DNA of 64,000 nt from the NCBI GenBank assembly GCA_050847315.1, contig CP193791.1; one strand, 5' to 3'. Made by a program: the position numbers and the translations under genes. This DNA comes from Cedecea sp000277545 (GTDB lineage Bacteria > Pseudomonadota > Gammaproteobacteria > Enterobacterales > Enterobacteriaceae). Every line of letters starts with the position of its first letter. The stretch's first letter is position 1. Under the pieces are notes generated by a model. That model did no database searches, was not told the DNA's origin, and saw only the letters and a program-made list of their open reading frames with translations. This document shows positions 52,733 to 61,982 of the stretch, piece by piece.

Positions 52733-53589
52733 TGTCCGTCCTGCTCGAACCGTTTAGCTATGGCTACATGTTTAACGCCATCTGGGTATCAGCGCTGGTC
52801 GGCGGCGTGTGCGCCTTTCTTTCCTGCTACCTGATGCTGAAAGGCTGGTCGCTGATCGGCGACGCCCTTTCCCACTCCATCGTGCCTGGCGTAGCCGGAG
52901 CCTATATGCTCGGCCTGCCGTTTTCCATCGGCGCGTTTTTCTCCGGTGGCCTCGCCGCAGGCACCATGCTGTTTTTAAACCAGCGCACACGCCTGCGCGA
53001 AGACACCATTATTGGCCTTATTTTTTCGTCATTCTTTGGCCTCGGGCTGTTTATGGTGTCGCTCAATCCGACGTCGGTAAACATCCAGACCATCGTGCTC
53101 GGCAATATTCTCGCCATCGCCCCGTCGGATATCGTGCAGTTGGCGATCATCGGCTTTGTCTCACTGGCGATTCTGCTGCTGAAGTGGAAAGACCTGATGG
53201 TGACCTTCTTCGACGAAAACCACGCGCGGTCCATTGGCCTTAACCCTTTGTGGCTCAAAGGATTATTCTTCACCCTGTTGTCGGCCACCACCGTGGCGGC
53301 GCTGCAAACCGTTGGCGCGTTTCTGGTGATTTGCATGGTGGTCACGCCGGGCGCAACGGCTTATCTATTGACCGACCGTTTCCCGAAACTGCTGATCATT
53401 TCCGTCACGTTAGGCACCTTTACCGGCGCCTTCGGCACCTGGATAAGCTACTTCCTCGATGGCGCCACCGGCGGTATTATCGTGGTGCTGCAAACGCTTA
53501 TTTTCCTGCTGACCTTCGTGTTTGCCCCCAAACACGGCCTGCTGGCTAACCGTCGGCGCGCGCGCCTGAGCCTGGAGCAAACGCCATGA
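52732..53589 (+). CDS. sitC: Manganese/iron ABC transporter permease SitC
   Basis: A 285-residue permease with eight or nine hydrophobic segments, starting MSVLLEPFSYGYMFNAIWVS. A much longer frame begins within sitB and was rejected. Blocks SLIGDALSHSIVPGVAGAYM and CMVVTPGATAYLLTDRF are typical of metal ABC-3 permeases. SitC pairs with SitD. Confidence 0.95.
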   Translation: MSVLLEPFSYGYMFNAIWVSALVGGVCAFLSCYLMLKGWSLIGDALSHSIVPGVAGAYMLGLPFSIGAFFSGGLAAGTMLFLNQRTRLREDTIIGLIFSSFFGLGLFMVSLNPTSVNIQTIVLGNILAIAPSDIVQLAIIGFVSLAILLLKWKDLMVTFFDENHARSIGLNPLWLKGLFFTLLSATTVAALQTVGAFLVICMVVTPGATAYLLTDRFPKLLIISVTLGTFTGAFGTWISYFLDGATGGIIVVLQTLIFLLTFVFAPKHGLLANRRRARLSLEQTP

Positions 53590-54434
53590 GCCTGTTAGAC
53601 ACGCTGCTTTCGCCCTTCCAGTTTGGCTTTATGATCAACGCTCTGACCATGACCACGCTGGTCGCCATTCCGTGTGCGCTGCTCTCCTGCTTCCTGGTGC
53701 TAAAAGGCTGGGCGCTGATGGGCGATGCCATGAGCCATGCGGTCTTCCCCGGCGTGGTGATCGCCTGGATGGTCGGCCTGCCGCTGGGCCTCGGCGCGTT
53801 CGTAGCCGGGCTGTTTTGCGCCTTCGCCACCGGCTACCTGCAGGACAACAGCCGCATCAAGCGCGACACGGTGATGGGCATCGTCTTCTCCGGCATGTTT
53901 GGCGCCGGGCTGGTGCTCTACGTCTACCTGAAGCCAGATATCCATCTAGACCATATTCTCTTCGGCGACATGCTGGGCGTCAGCGGCAGCGATATTCTGC
54001 AAACGGGCGCTATCGTGCTGCTAACGGTAATTGTTGTGGGGCTAAAATGGCGGGACTTGCTGCTGCATGCGTTCGACCCGATTCAGGCCCAGGTCTCCGG
54101 CCTGAACGTGAAGCTGCTGAACTATGGCCTGCTCTGCCTGGTTTCGCTGACCATCGTCGCGGCGCTGAAGGCGGTGGGGATTATCCTCGCGATTTCCCTG
54201 CTTATCGCGCCAGGCGCTATCGCTTCACTGCTGACCCGTACCTTTAAAGGCATGATGCTGGTCGCGCTTGGGCAGGCTATCGTCACGTCGTTTCTTGGCG
54301 TCTACCTTTCCTTCTTTATCGACAGCGCCCCCGCGCCGACCATCGTTGTGCTTTCTGCCCTGGTCTTCATCGCCGCGTTTATTCGGGCCACGATCAAGCA
54401 ACGACGTATGGAAGCGATTAGTGAGCCATTCTGA
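53586..54434 (+). CDS. sitD: Manganese/iron ABC transporter permease SitD
   Basis: A 282-residue permease paralogous to SitC, starting MSLLDTLLSPFQFGFMINAL with ATGA overlap on the sitC stop. ALMGDAMSHAVFPGVVIAWM and SLLIAPGAIASLLTRTF correspond to the SitC blocks. Last gene of the operon; I see no strong terminator before the RpiR gene 80 bases on. Confidence 0.95.
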   Translation: MSLLDTLLSPFQFGFMINALTMTTLVAIPCALLSCFLVLKGWALMGDAMSHAVFPGVVIAWMVGLPLGLGAFVAGLFCAFATGYLQDNSRIKRDTVMGIVFSGMFGAGLVLYVYLKPDIHLDHILFGDMLGVSGSDILQTGAIVLLTVIVVGLKWRDLLLHAFDPIQAQVSGLNVKLLNYGLLCLVSLTIVAALKAVGIILAISLLIAPGAIASLLTRTFKGMMLVALGQAIVTSFLGVYLSFFIDSAPAPTIVVLSALVFIAAFIRATIKQRRMEAISEPF

Positions 54435-54513
54435 ATCCACGTGAAGCGACCCTGACAACGGTTTTATGGTACAAAGTACCTTCTCTTTTTTGCACAAGTA
54501 CCAGGGTCGCGCC

Positions 54514-55377
54514 ATGAGCTACACCATCGATATTATCTCCTGCATCACCGACCGTTTCGTTGAGCTGACCGCCACTGAAAAGCGCATTGCGCAGTTTATT
54601 CTGGACGACGTGCAAACCGCCGCGGCGCTGCCCATTTCGGAAATGGCGCGCCAGACGCAAACCAGCCAGGCGTCGATAACCCGCTTTGCCCGCGCCATCG
54701 GCTGCAAGGACGTGCGCGAACTGAAGGTCAAACTCGCCCAGTCGCTGGCGGTGGGGCAGCGCTTTATTCTCGACGTGCCGGACCTCGAAGGCGTGCAGGG
54801 GATCTACGAAACCATCATCAACGTGCTGGATATCAACCGCCGCGCGCTAAACCCGGAGTCACTCAACAAGGCCGTGACCTGGCTGAGCAACGCGCGGCAA
54901 ATCCTGGCGCTGGGCATGGGCGGCGGATCAACCATTTGCGCGCAGGAGTTACAGTTTCGTCTCTTTCGTCTGGGCCTGCCGGTAGTGAGCCAAAGCGATG
55001 GCCTGCTGGCGAGAATGATGGCGGCGTCGGTGGCCTCCAACGATGTGGTGGTGGCGCTATCACTGGGAGGCTACACGCCGGAAGTGGTGGAGAGCGCGGC
55101 GATTGCCCGCCAGTACGGCGCAAAGATCATCGCCATTACCCCGCAGGGAACACCGCTGGCTGAACAGGCCGATATCGTATTACCGCTGATTATTCGTGAG
55201 AACGACTACATTTTTAAGCCGAGCACTTCGCGTTACGCCATGCTGGCGATGATTGATGTGTTGGCCACCGAACTGGCGATGGCCAACAAAAGCCAGGCGA
55301 AGGACCGGCTGCGCCGCATCAAGCTGGCGCTGGACAGCCATCGAGGCGGGGCAGACAGGCAGCCGCTAGGCGATTAA
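54514..55377 (+). CDS. MurR/RpiR-family regulator of the D-amino-acid cluster
   Basis: A 287-residue regulator starting MSYTIDIISCITDRFVELTA; an ATG 16 codons upstream is possible. The N-terminal RpiR helix-turn-helix covers about residues 1-75 (LPISEMARQTQTSQASITRF) and a SIS domain follows (ILALGMGGGSTICAQELQFR, later DVVVALSLGGYTPEVVE). SIS domains bind phosphosugars or related ligands. It converges on and overlaps ridA by four bases, and probably controls ridA, the acylase and the deaminase, by proximity. Confidence 0.82.
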   Translation: MSYTIDIISCITDRFVELTATEKRIAQFILDDVQTAAALPISEMARQTQTSQASITRFARAIGCKDVRELKVKLAQSLAVGQRFILDVPDLEGVQGIYETIINVLDINRRALNPESLNKAVTWLSNARQILALGMGGGSTICAQELQFRLFRLGLPVVSQSDGLLARMMAASVASNDVVVALSLGGYTPEVVESAAIARQYGAKIIAITPQGTPLAEQADIVLPLIIRENDYIFKPSTSRYAMLAMIDVLATELAMANKSQAKDRLRRIKLALDSHRGGADRQPLGD

Positions 55378-55766
55378 CCCCGGTCGGCGCGGTAGCAGGT
55401 CACATCCACTTCAACTTTACAGTCCACCACCAGGTCCGCCACGCAGCACACGCGGGCCGGCGGGTGGTCACCGAAGAACTCCCGGAACACTTTATTGAAG
55501 GACTGGAAGTAGCGGGCGTCAGTCAGGTAGACCTTCACGTGGACCACGTCAGCGAGGGTGTAGCCCGCTTCGGTCATGATATCCACGCAGTTTTGAATCG
55601 CCAGCCGCGACTGGTCGACAATCCCGCCTTCAACCACTTCGCCGTCTTTCATCGGCGTCTGGCCGGACACATACAGCCACCCGGCCGCTTCTACGGCTTT
55701 GGCAAAAGGTAGCGGCTGCCCGCCGGTGCCGGTACTGCCGCCCACGCCATAACGTTTAATGCTCAT
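55374..55766 (-). CDS. RidA-family enamine/imine deaminase
   Basis: A 130-residue Rid family protein starting MSIKRYGVGGSTGTGGQPLP, five bases after AGGAG (a second ATG one codon upstream is less well spaced). Visible motifs are GWLYVSGQTPMKDG and the C-terminal PPARVCCVADLVVDCKVEVD, where the arginine of PPAR is the usual substrate-binding residue. Rid proteins hydrolyse reactive enamines formed by PLP deaminases, which fits the D-amino-acid deaminase in this cluster. Confidence 0.88.
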   Translation of the reverse strand: MSIKRYGVGGSTGTGGQPLPFAKAVEAAGWLYVSGQTPMKDGEVVEGGIVDQSRLAIQNCVDIMTEAGYTLADVVHVKVYLTDARYFQSFNKVFREFFGDHPPARVCCVADLVVDCKVEVDVTCYRADRG

Positions 55767-55790
55767 CATTGCTCCTTGTTGATCGGTTTA

Positions 55791-55950
55791 CCCTCACCCT
55801 AACCCTCTCCCTGGAAGGGAGAGGGGACAAACGTCCAGCTCGGGAACGGCTTCACCTTTCCCCATTGGGCAGAGGGCCAGAGTGAGGAAAAAGAAAAGAT
55901 CTAATCCCAAATTCACGCTTGTTTTCCCCCTCTCCCCTCTGGGGAGAGGG
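55791..55950. repeat. REP-like repeats between ridA and the D-aminoacylase gene
   Basis: Outer copies at 55791-55826 (CCCTCACCCTAACCCTCTCC, then GGAAGGGAGAGGGG) and 55928-55950 (CCCTCTCCCC-TCT-GGGGAGAGGG) enclose a degenerate copy at about 55855-55885. Same family as at 30.6, 58.8 and 62.3 kb. Confidence 0.82.
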
Positions 55951-55957
55951 TCTAAAT

Positions 55958-57394
55958 TCACTTCTGCCGACGCAGAAATCGCCCAGCGCGACCTGTCACC
56001 TTCTGCTCGAACCCATAGCTCATCACGCCGTTCACCATCACCGCTTCAATACCCGCCGCAGGCTGCTTCGGGTTATTGAAGCTCGCGACGTCGCGCACGG
56101 TCAGCGGGTCGAACAACACCAGGTCAGCATAATAACCGCGCTTCACCAGGCCCCGTTCGGGCAACTGGAACCGCGCCGCCGACATTCCCGTCATCTTATG
56201 CACCGCCTGCGTCAGCGGGAAAAGCTTCTCGTCGCGGCTGTAGTGCCCCAGCACGCGGGGAAATGCGCCCCACAGGCGGGGATGCGGCATCGGATCGTTC
56301 GGCAGCCCGTCTGACCCGACCATTGTCGCCGGGTAGCGCAGCACACGCCGCACGTCCTGCTCGTCCATGTTGTAGTAAATCGCCCCTGCGGGCATCAGTA
56401 ATTTTCCCGCTTCGTGAAGTGACATCGACCAGTCATCAGCAATTTGCTTCAGCGACCGCCCGGCGACCTCCGGGTGCGGTTCAGACCAGGTAATCACGAT
56501 CTCGAACTCGTCGGTGATCTGTTTCATGTCCAGCGTTGAAGAGCTGGCGGAATACGGATAGCAGTCGCAAGAGACATCCTGCTGCTCGCGTACTTTGTCG
56601 AACAACTTCAGCGTTTCAACCGTGCGGCCCCAGTTTTTCGCCCCGGCGCATTTGTGGTGCGACACCACAACCGGCACTTTCCCGTGGCGGCCAATGCGGA
56701 AAGCCTCATCCAGCGCCTCAAGAATCGGCTCAAACTCGGAGCGCAAATGGGTGGTGTAAATCCCCTTCTCCGCCGCTAATTCCTCCACCAGCGCCATCAC
56801 CTCTTCGGTGGTGGACTGGAACGCGCTGGCATAGGCCAGGCCGGTGCTCAGCCCAAGCGCCCCCTGCTGCAGCGCCTGTTTTAGCTGGCCGCGCATGGCG
56901 AGAATCTCCGCTTCCGTCGCCGGGCGGAACAAATCATCCATCTGGTTGTTACGCAGCGCGGTATGGCCTATCAGCGTACCCACGTTAATCGCCGGGCGAG
57001 CCTGCTCCACGGCATGGGCGTACGCTTCGACGGTGGGATAAACAAACTGGTGCGCCTCACCCAGCAAATTCATCGGGTCGGGCACCAGCGCATTGATGGT
57101 CGCCCCCGCCGCACTGATGCCGCAGTTACCGACGATCACCGTAGTAATGCCCTGGCTAATTTTCGGCAGATACTCAGGAAAACGGATCACGTTAATGTCG
57201 TCATGGGTGTGAACATCAATAAACCCCGGCGCTAATACCCGCCCGCTGCCGTCGATCTCATGCACGGCCTCGCTGGAAATCCCCGGCGCAATATCGGCTA
57301 TTCGGTCACCCTGCACCGCCACATCGGCCAGGTATTCCGCACCGCCGGAGCCGTCAATCACGGTGACATTCCTGAAGAGATAATCGAACTTCAT
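55958..57394 (-). CDS. N-acyl-D-amino-acid deacylase (D-aminoacylase)
   Basis: A 478-residue amidohydrolase-superfamily enzyme starting MKFDYLFRNVTVIDGSGGAE, five bases after GAGG. Metal ligands: HTHDD at about residue 65, the cysteine of VGNCGIS, and VVSHHKCAG further on; VGSDGLPNDP holds the catalytic aspartate. It frees D-amino acids from N-acyl-D-amino acids. It is divergent from the D-amino-acid deaminase gene across about 200 bases, and a RidA gene lies downstream. Confidence 0.88.
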   Translation of the reverse strand: MKFDYLFRNVTVIDGSGGAEYLADVAVQGDRIADIAPGISSEAVHEIDGSGRVLAPGFIDVHTHDDINVIRFPEYLPKISQGITTVIVGNCGISAAGATINALVPDPMNLLGEAHQFVYPTVEAYAHAVEQARPAINVGTLIGHTALRNNQMDDLFRPATEAEILAMRGQLKQALQQGALGLSTGLAYASAFQSTTEEVMALVEELAAEKGIYTTHLRSEFEPILEALDEAFRIGRHGKVPVVVSHHKCAGAKNWGRTVETLKLFDKVREQQDVSCDCYPYSASSSTLDMKQITDEFEIVITWSEPHPEVAGRSLKQIADDWSMSLHEAGKLLMPAGAIYYNMDEQDVRRVLRYPATMVGSDGLPNDPMPHPRLWGAFPRVLGHYSRDEKLFPLTQAVHKMTGMSAARFQLPERGLVKRGYYADLVLFDPLTVRDVASFNNPKQPAAGIEAVMVNGVMSYGFEQKVTGRAGRFLRRQK

Positions 57395-57596
57395 CTGCGC
57401 CTCACGCCAGTCATAATCTGCGTGCAAGTTAACCATTTACAAGCCATAAAAACAGTGAAAAACTAAACAAAATCCTTGCAAATCAATGATACTTTTATTC
57501 ATAAAATTCAAGATAATTGGATAATTAATATAAATAACATCAAGTTAAAATTGATACTCAATCTGAAAGAAAGAATAATCCCGGAGGAAATACGTT
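57395..57596. promoter_or_regulatory. AT-rich divergent promoter region of the D-amino-acid cluster
   Basis: About 200 bases, strikingly AT-rich compared with surrounding genes, serve both the acylase and the deaminase genes. CGGAGGAA lies before the deaminase ATG. I cannot name an operator; the RpiR regulator is the likely binder. Confidence 0.45.
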
Positions 57597-58817
57597 ATGA
57601 AATACCAGGAAATTAACCTTGTACCCCATAAGTCCGCCCTCATGCATTCCCCTGCCAATGTCCTCAACGAAGACGTCTGTTTACCCGCCGCGCTGATCAA
57701 AAAATCTGCGTTGAAGAACAACATCCGGTGGATGCAGGCCTACGCCGATGCACGCGGCGTTTCGCTGGCGCCACACGGGAAAACCACCATGACGCCGTGG
57801 ATCTTCCAGAAGCAGCAAAAAGCGGGCGCGTGGGCCATCGGCGTAGGCAGCGCATGGCAGGCGAGCATCGCGATGTCCGCGGGCATCGAGCGAGTGCTGA
57901 TGGTTAACCAACTGGTGGGCAAAGCGAACATCACGCTGGTGTCGCAGCTAAAGCATAAACATACCGCCGTCGACTACATTTGCTGCGTGGACAGCGAAGC
58001 AAACGCCCGTACCCTGTCAGACTTTTTTAGCCAACAGGGGCAAACCCTCGACGTGCTGATTGAGCTTGGTGTGCCGGGTGGACGCTGCGGCTGTCGTAAC
58101 CCGGAACAAGCGCTGGCGCTGACAAAGCGGGTAGCAGAATTACCCGGCCTGAATTTACGCGGCCTGGAGCTGTACGAAGGCGTGCTGCACGGCGACAATC
58201 CGCAGCCAAAAATAGAAGCGCTGCTGCAAGAGGCGGCCGCGTTAGCCTGCCAGATGGAACGCTATGTTGACGGCGAGTTCCTGCTCACCGGCGCGGGTTC
58301 AGTCTGGTACGACGTAGTGTGCAATATCTGGCTCGCCGCAGCAAAACCGGCCAACTGCCGCATTGCGATCCGCCCGGGCTGTTACATTACCCACGATGGC
58401 GGAATTTATCAGGAAGCCCAGGATCAGCTGATGGCGAGAGATCGGATCGCCTGCGATCTCGGTGGCGATCTGGTTTCCGCGCTGGAGCTGGTGGCAATGG
58501 TGCAGTCGGTACCGGAAAGCGATCGGGCGATTGTGAATTTTGGCAAGCGCGACAGCGCGTTTGATGCCGGCCTGCCGCAGCCGATAGCCCACTATCGCCA
58601 GGGCAAGGCGCTGGCTTCGCCGTCGGAAACCATCGAAGCCACCGGGATTATGGATCAGCATGCCATGTTAAAACTCAAGCCGGGTGCGGACGTGCAGGTT
58701 GGGGATATTCTGGTGTTCAGCACTTCTCACCCGTGCCTGACGTTTGATAAGTGGAAGGCGCTGCTGCTGGTGGATGACGAATATAACGTGCTGGATGAGT
58801 TAGAGACGGCGTTCTAG
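57597..58817 (+). CDS. D-serine/D-threonine-type PLP dehydratase (DSD1-like amino acid deaminase)
   Basis: A 406-residue fold type III PLP enzyme of the D-threonine aldolase / eukaryotic-type D-serine dehydratase group. The PLP lysine is in SLAPHGKTTMTP (about residue 62), and the C-terminal HPCLTF provides the H-x-C pair that binds zinc in this group. The likely reaction is dehydration and deamination of a D-hydroxy amino acid to a 2-oxo acid and ammonia. RidA would clear the enamine intermediate. A weakly similar alternative is D-threonine aldolase. Confidence 0.82.
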   Translation: MKYQEINLVPHKSALMHSPANVLNEDVCLPAALIKKSALKNNIRWMQAYADARGVSLAPHGKTTMTPWIFQKQQKAGAWAIGVGSAWQASIAMSAGIERVLMVNQLVGKANITLVSQLKHKHTAVDYICCVDSEANARTLSDFFSQQGQTLDVLIELGVPGGRCGCRNPEQALALTKRVAELPGLNLRGLELYEGVLHGDNPQPKIEALLQEAAALACQMERYVDGEFLLTGAGSVWYDVVCNIWLAAAKPANCRIAIRPGCYITHDGGIYQEAQDQLMARDRIACDLGGDLVSALELVAMVQSVPESDRAIVNFGKRDSAFDAGLPQPIAHYRQGKALASPSETIEATGIMDQHAMLKLKPGADVQVGDILVFSTSHPCLTFDKWKALLLVDDEYNVLDELETAF

Positions 58818-58823
58818 ATCTTA

Positions 58824-58921
58824 CCCTCAACCTAACCCTCTCCCTGGAAGGGAGAGGGGATAAAAACCACTCACTTACCTAAATTCCCCCTCTCCCCTGG
58901 GGAGAGAGTCAGGGTGAGGGG
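58824..58921. repeat. Pair of inverted REP-like repeats before the PTS operon end
   Basis: Left copy 58824-58859 (CCCTCAACCTAACCCTCTCC, then GGAAGGGAGAGGGG) and right copy 58888-58921 (CCCTCTCCCCTGGGGAGAGA, then GTCAGGGTGAGGGG) face each other between two convergent genes. Confidence 0.82.
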
Positions 58922-58940
58922 CTGAAGGGCCACAGAAAAT

Positions 58941-60269
58941 TTACTTAGCCTCGGCCAGCGCCTTAGCCCTCTCCTCTTCTTCCTTCTGCTGAAGCTCGGT
59001 TTCCAGCATCTTCTTCTCATACACCTTAAAGAACGGGTAATAGATCGCGAGCGAAATAAAGAAGCAGATAAACACCAGCCCACAGGCAATAAGGTTCCAG
59101 TTGGTGGTGATCAGCGCCCCTAGCGGCGCCGGAACGGTAAACGGTGGCTTCACCATCATCCGTGGGATCAGCCCGCTAATGGTGAACAGATACACCACCA
59201 CGGTATTCACCATCGGCGCCAGAATAAACGGGATCGCGAGGATCGGATTCATTACGATCGGCGCGCCGAAAATCATCGGCTCATTGATGTTAAACAGCCC
59301 CGGGATAAACGACAGTTTACCCAACTGCTTCAGGTAGATAACCCGCGAGCGGATAAACAGCACCACCAGCGCAAGCGTTGAGCCGGTGCCACCCATCTGC
59401 GCATACCACTGGAAGAACTGCTCGGTGAAAATGTTCGGCAGCTCATAGGCGCTCACGCCGGACTGGAACAGCTCCATATTCTGCACAATGGCCTGATCCC
59501 ACAGCGGGCGGATCAGCGGCCCCATCACCGCATGGCCGTGGATCCCCAGCACCCAGAACACATCGATAAAGAACTGGGTCACAATCCCGCCAAACAGGTT
59601 GGTGCCGGTCATAAAGCCCTTCAGCGGCATAATGATGTAGCTGATGATGGCGTTGATATCGATGTTCAGAAAATGACGAGGGATCCAGAACACCAGCACC
59701 ACGGCAAGCGTCGGGAACAGCGCCGAAAACGAGCTGGCGACCACCGGCGGCACGCCCGCGGGCATTTTAATTTCAATATTGCGAACTTTGATAAACCGGT
59801 AGATCTCAATGGCAATCAGCGAAGAGATAATCGCGCCAAACAGCCCCTGAGAACTCAGCGAAGTGATGGGGATGTAGCGCCCCGCCACCGCCTCACCCGA
59901 CACGGTTACGCCCTGCTTAATGTTCACCGGCACAATCATCAGCAGCGTCGCCAGCATCGCCAGCAGGCCGCTGGTAATGTCATTCAGCTTGTAGCTTTTG
60001 CCGAGGAACGAACCGATGGTAAACGCGGCATACAGCGACATCAGCCCGACGGTAAAGCGGAACGGCACGTCCAGCATATCGCGCCACGGCGCAATAAAAT
60101 CCATGTAGCCCTTAATCGGGATATTCAGCAAAATCACGAAGAAAGAGCCGACGATGGTCAACGGCAGAATCGAAATAAGCCCGTTGCGAATCGCCTGCAT
60201 ATGCCGCTGGTTGCCAATAGCGTTCGCCACCGGCATCAGCTTTTCAGCTAACTTATCGAAGCCCGACAT
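58941..60269 (-). CDS. PTS cellobiose/lactose-family EIIC permease
   Basis: A 442-residue polytopic membrane protein starting MSGFDKLAEKLMPVANAIGN, with about ten membrane segments and a charged, coiled-coil-like tail. VLGIHGHAVMGPL and FNINEPMIFGAPIVMNP are family hallmarks; the glutamate of NEPMIFG is the sugar-contact residue. Its start lies 17 bases inside the end of the glycosidase gene, so translation is coupled. The likely substrate class is beta-linked disaccharides or aryl glucosides. Confidence 0.9.
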   Translation of the reverse strand: MSGFDKLAEKLMPVANAIGNQRHMQAIRNGLISILPLTIVGSFFVILLNIPIKGYMDFIAPWRDMLDVPFRFTVGLMSLYAAFTIGSFLGKSYKLNDITSGLLAMLATLLMIVPVNIKQGVTVSGEAVAGRYIPITSLSSQGLFGAIISSLIAIEIYRFIKVRNIEIKMPAGVPPVVASSFSALFPTLAVVLVFWIPRHFLNIDINAIISYIIMPLKGFMTGTNLFGGIVTQFFIDVFWVLGIHGHAVMGPLIRPLWDQAIVQNMELFQSGVSAYELPNIFTEQFFQWYAQMGGTGSTLALVVLFIRSRVIYLKQLGKLSFIPGLFNINEPMIFGAPIVMNPILAIPFILAPMVNTVVVYLFTISGLIPRMMVKPPFTVPAPLGALITTNWNLIACGLVFICFFISLAIYYPFFKVYEKKMLETELQQKEEEERAKALAEAK

Positions 60270-61659
60270 GATCTGCCCCCTCAAACCCGTTGTGCTCAAT
60301 CACGGCCCGGAACCAGCGCCCGGACTTTTTCAGCGAACGCTGTTGGGTGGCTAAATCCAGCCGGTAGAAGCCGTAGCGGTTTTTATAGGCGTTCTGCCAC
60401 GACCAGCAATCGATGAAGGTCCACATCTGGTAGCCCAGGCACTGGCTGCCCTCCGCCATCGCTTTGTGCAGCCACGTCAAATGTTCCTGAAGAAACTCAA
60501 TGCGGTAATCGTCCTGCACTTCGCCGTCCACCATGAACTGTTCTTCGTCCATGATGCCGATGCCGTTCTCGGAGACAAACCACGGCAGGTTGCCGTAACG
60601 CTCTTTCACCAGCATAGCGATGTCGTACAGCGCAGGCGGGTAAATCTCGATCCCGCGCGAGGTATTCATCCGCCGCCCCGGCATCACGTACTCTTCAAAA
60701 AAGCGCTCCGGCACAAAACCGTGGGGTTCTTCAAGCAGTGTCTCACGCGCTTTAACCCGGCGCGGGCGATAATAGTTGATGCCCAGCAAATCGATGCGGG
60801 TCGCGGCAATCAGCTCGCAATCCCCTGGCGCCGTCTTCGGCAGCACATCGTATTCTTTCAGCAACGCCACCAGCTCGGCAGGGTAGCGCCCAAGCAGCAT
60901 CGGCTCGTTAATGCTGCGCGTATAGAACAGGTCAGCCATCTCCGCCGCCCGCAGATCTTCCGGGCTGTCGCTGCGTGGGTACACGGGAATGACATCCATG
61001 ATGATGCCAATCTGCCCTTCAAGATCCAGCTCGCGCCAGGCGGCGACCGCTTTGCAGTGGGCGATAACAATGTGGTGCAGCACCTGAGCCGCACGGCGGA
61101 AATCCGTCACGTAAGGATAATGGCGAGGATGCAGATAGCCCGCTTCGGCGGGAATAAGCGGCTCGTTGAAGGTAAACCAGTAGCGCACCCGGTCACCGAA
61201 CAGGCGGTAGCAAATCCCCGCGTAGCGAGCGAAAGCGTCCACCACTTCCCGGTTCTCAAACCCGCCCTTGGCCTGCAGCGCCAGCGGCATATCAAAATGG
61301 TAGAGATTGATAAAAGGCTCAATGCCCTGGCGAATCAGCTCATCAATCACATCGTTGTAAAACTGCACGGCAAAAGGATTAACTTCCCCGTCGCCGTCGG
61401 GGATCAGGCGAGACCAGGAAATCGACGTACGGAAAGCATTCAGGCCAATGTTTTTCGCCAGCTGAATATCTTCCCGCCAGCGCTGATAAAACGTGGAAGT
61501 CTCGTCGGAGGTGACGCCGTCATAAAAACGGGCGTTAAACTCATGCGAGGCGAAATCCCAGATATTATCCCCCTTACCATCGCCCTCAACTCGCCCCTCT
61601 GACTGCGTGGCGCTGGTCGCCGTACCCCACCAAAATTTTTCAGGAAAGCGGTATTTCAT
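60253..61659 (-). CDS. Family 1 glycoside hydrolase, probably 6-phospho-beta-glucosidase
   Basis: A 468-residue GH1 enzyme starting MKYRFPEKFWWGTATSATQS. The acid/base glutamate is in FTFNEPLIP and the nucleophile in VSENGIG. Encoded between PTS EIIB and EIIC genes, it most likely cleaves the phosphorylated sugar after transport; the exact sugar cannot be read from the sequence. It follows EIIB by eight bases. Confidence 0.9.
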   Translation of the reverse strand: MKYRFPEKFWWGTATSATQSEGRVEGDGKGDNIWDFASHEFNARFYDGVTSDETSTFYQRWREDIQLAKNIGLNAFRTSISWSRLIPDGDGEVNPFAVQFYNDVIDELIRQGIEPFINLYHFDMPLALQAKGGFENREVVDAFARYAGICYRLFGDRVRYWFTFNEPLIPAEAGYLHPRHYPYVTDFRRAAQVLHHIVIAHCKAVAAWRELDLEGQIGIIMDVIPVYPRSDSPEDLRAAEMADLFYTRSINEPMLLGRYPAELVALLKEYDVLPKTAPGDCELIAATRIDLLGINYYRPRRVKARETLLEEPHGFVPERFFEEYVMPGRRMNTSRGIEIYPPALYDIAMLVKERYGNLPWFVSENGIGIMDEEQFMVDGEVQDDYRIEFLQEHLTWLHKAMAEGSQCLGYQMWTFIDCWSWQNAYKNRYGFYRLDLATQQRSLKKSGRWFRAVIEHNGFEGADHVGLR

Positions 61660-61667
61660 ACGGCCCC

Positions 61668-61982
61668 CTAGTCAGCAGTTTTCAGCAGCGACAGTGCGTG
61701 ATCCAACACCTTGTCACCCTGCATCGAGCCGTAATGCATCATGTCGATGGCCGCTACCGGAACGCCGTGGGGCGCTGCCGCCGCGCTCAGGTTTTGCAGT
61801 TGGAATTTCACCTGCGGCCCGAGGAGGATGACATCAGCCTCCTCGATAATTTGGTCAAAATCGGACACCGGCACGGCGGTGATTTCCACCGCCACATCAC
61901 GGCTTTGCGCGGACTGCTTCATTCTTTCCACTAACATGCTGGTGGACATCCCCGCAGCACAGCATAAGAAGATTTTTTTCAT
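61668..61982 (-). CDS. PTS cellobiose-family EIIB component
   Basis: A 104-residue cytoplasmic protein starting MKKIFLCCAAGMSTSMLVER. The phospho-acceptor cysteine precedes AAGMSTS, the classic EIIB loop, though two adjacent cysteines are present and the second is the expected one. LLGPQVKFQLQ follows. It passes phosphate to the sugar carried by EIIC. First gene of an EIIB-glycosidase-EIIC operon; no EIIA gene is present in the window. Confidence 0.92.
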   Translation of the reverse strand: MKKIFLCCAAGMSTSMLVERMKQSAQSRDVAVEITAVPVSDFDQIIEEADVILLGPQVKFQLQNLSAAAAPHGVPVAAIDMMHYGSMQGDKVLDHALSLLKTAD

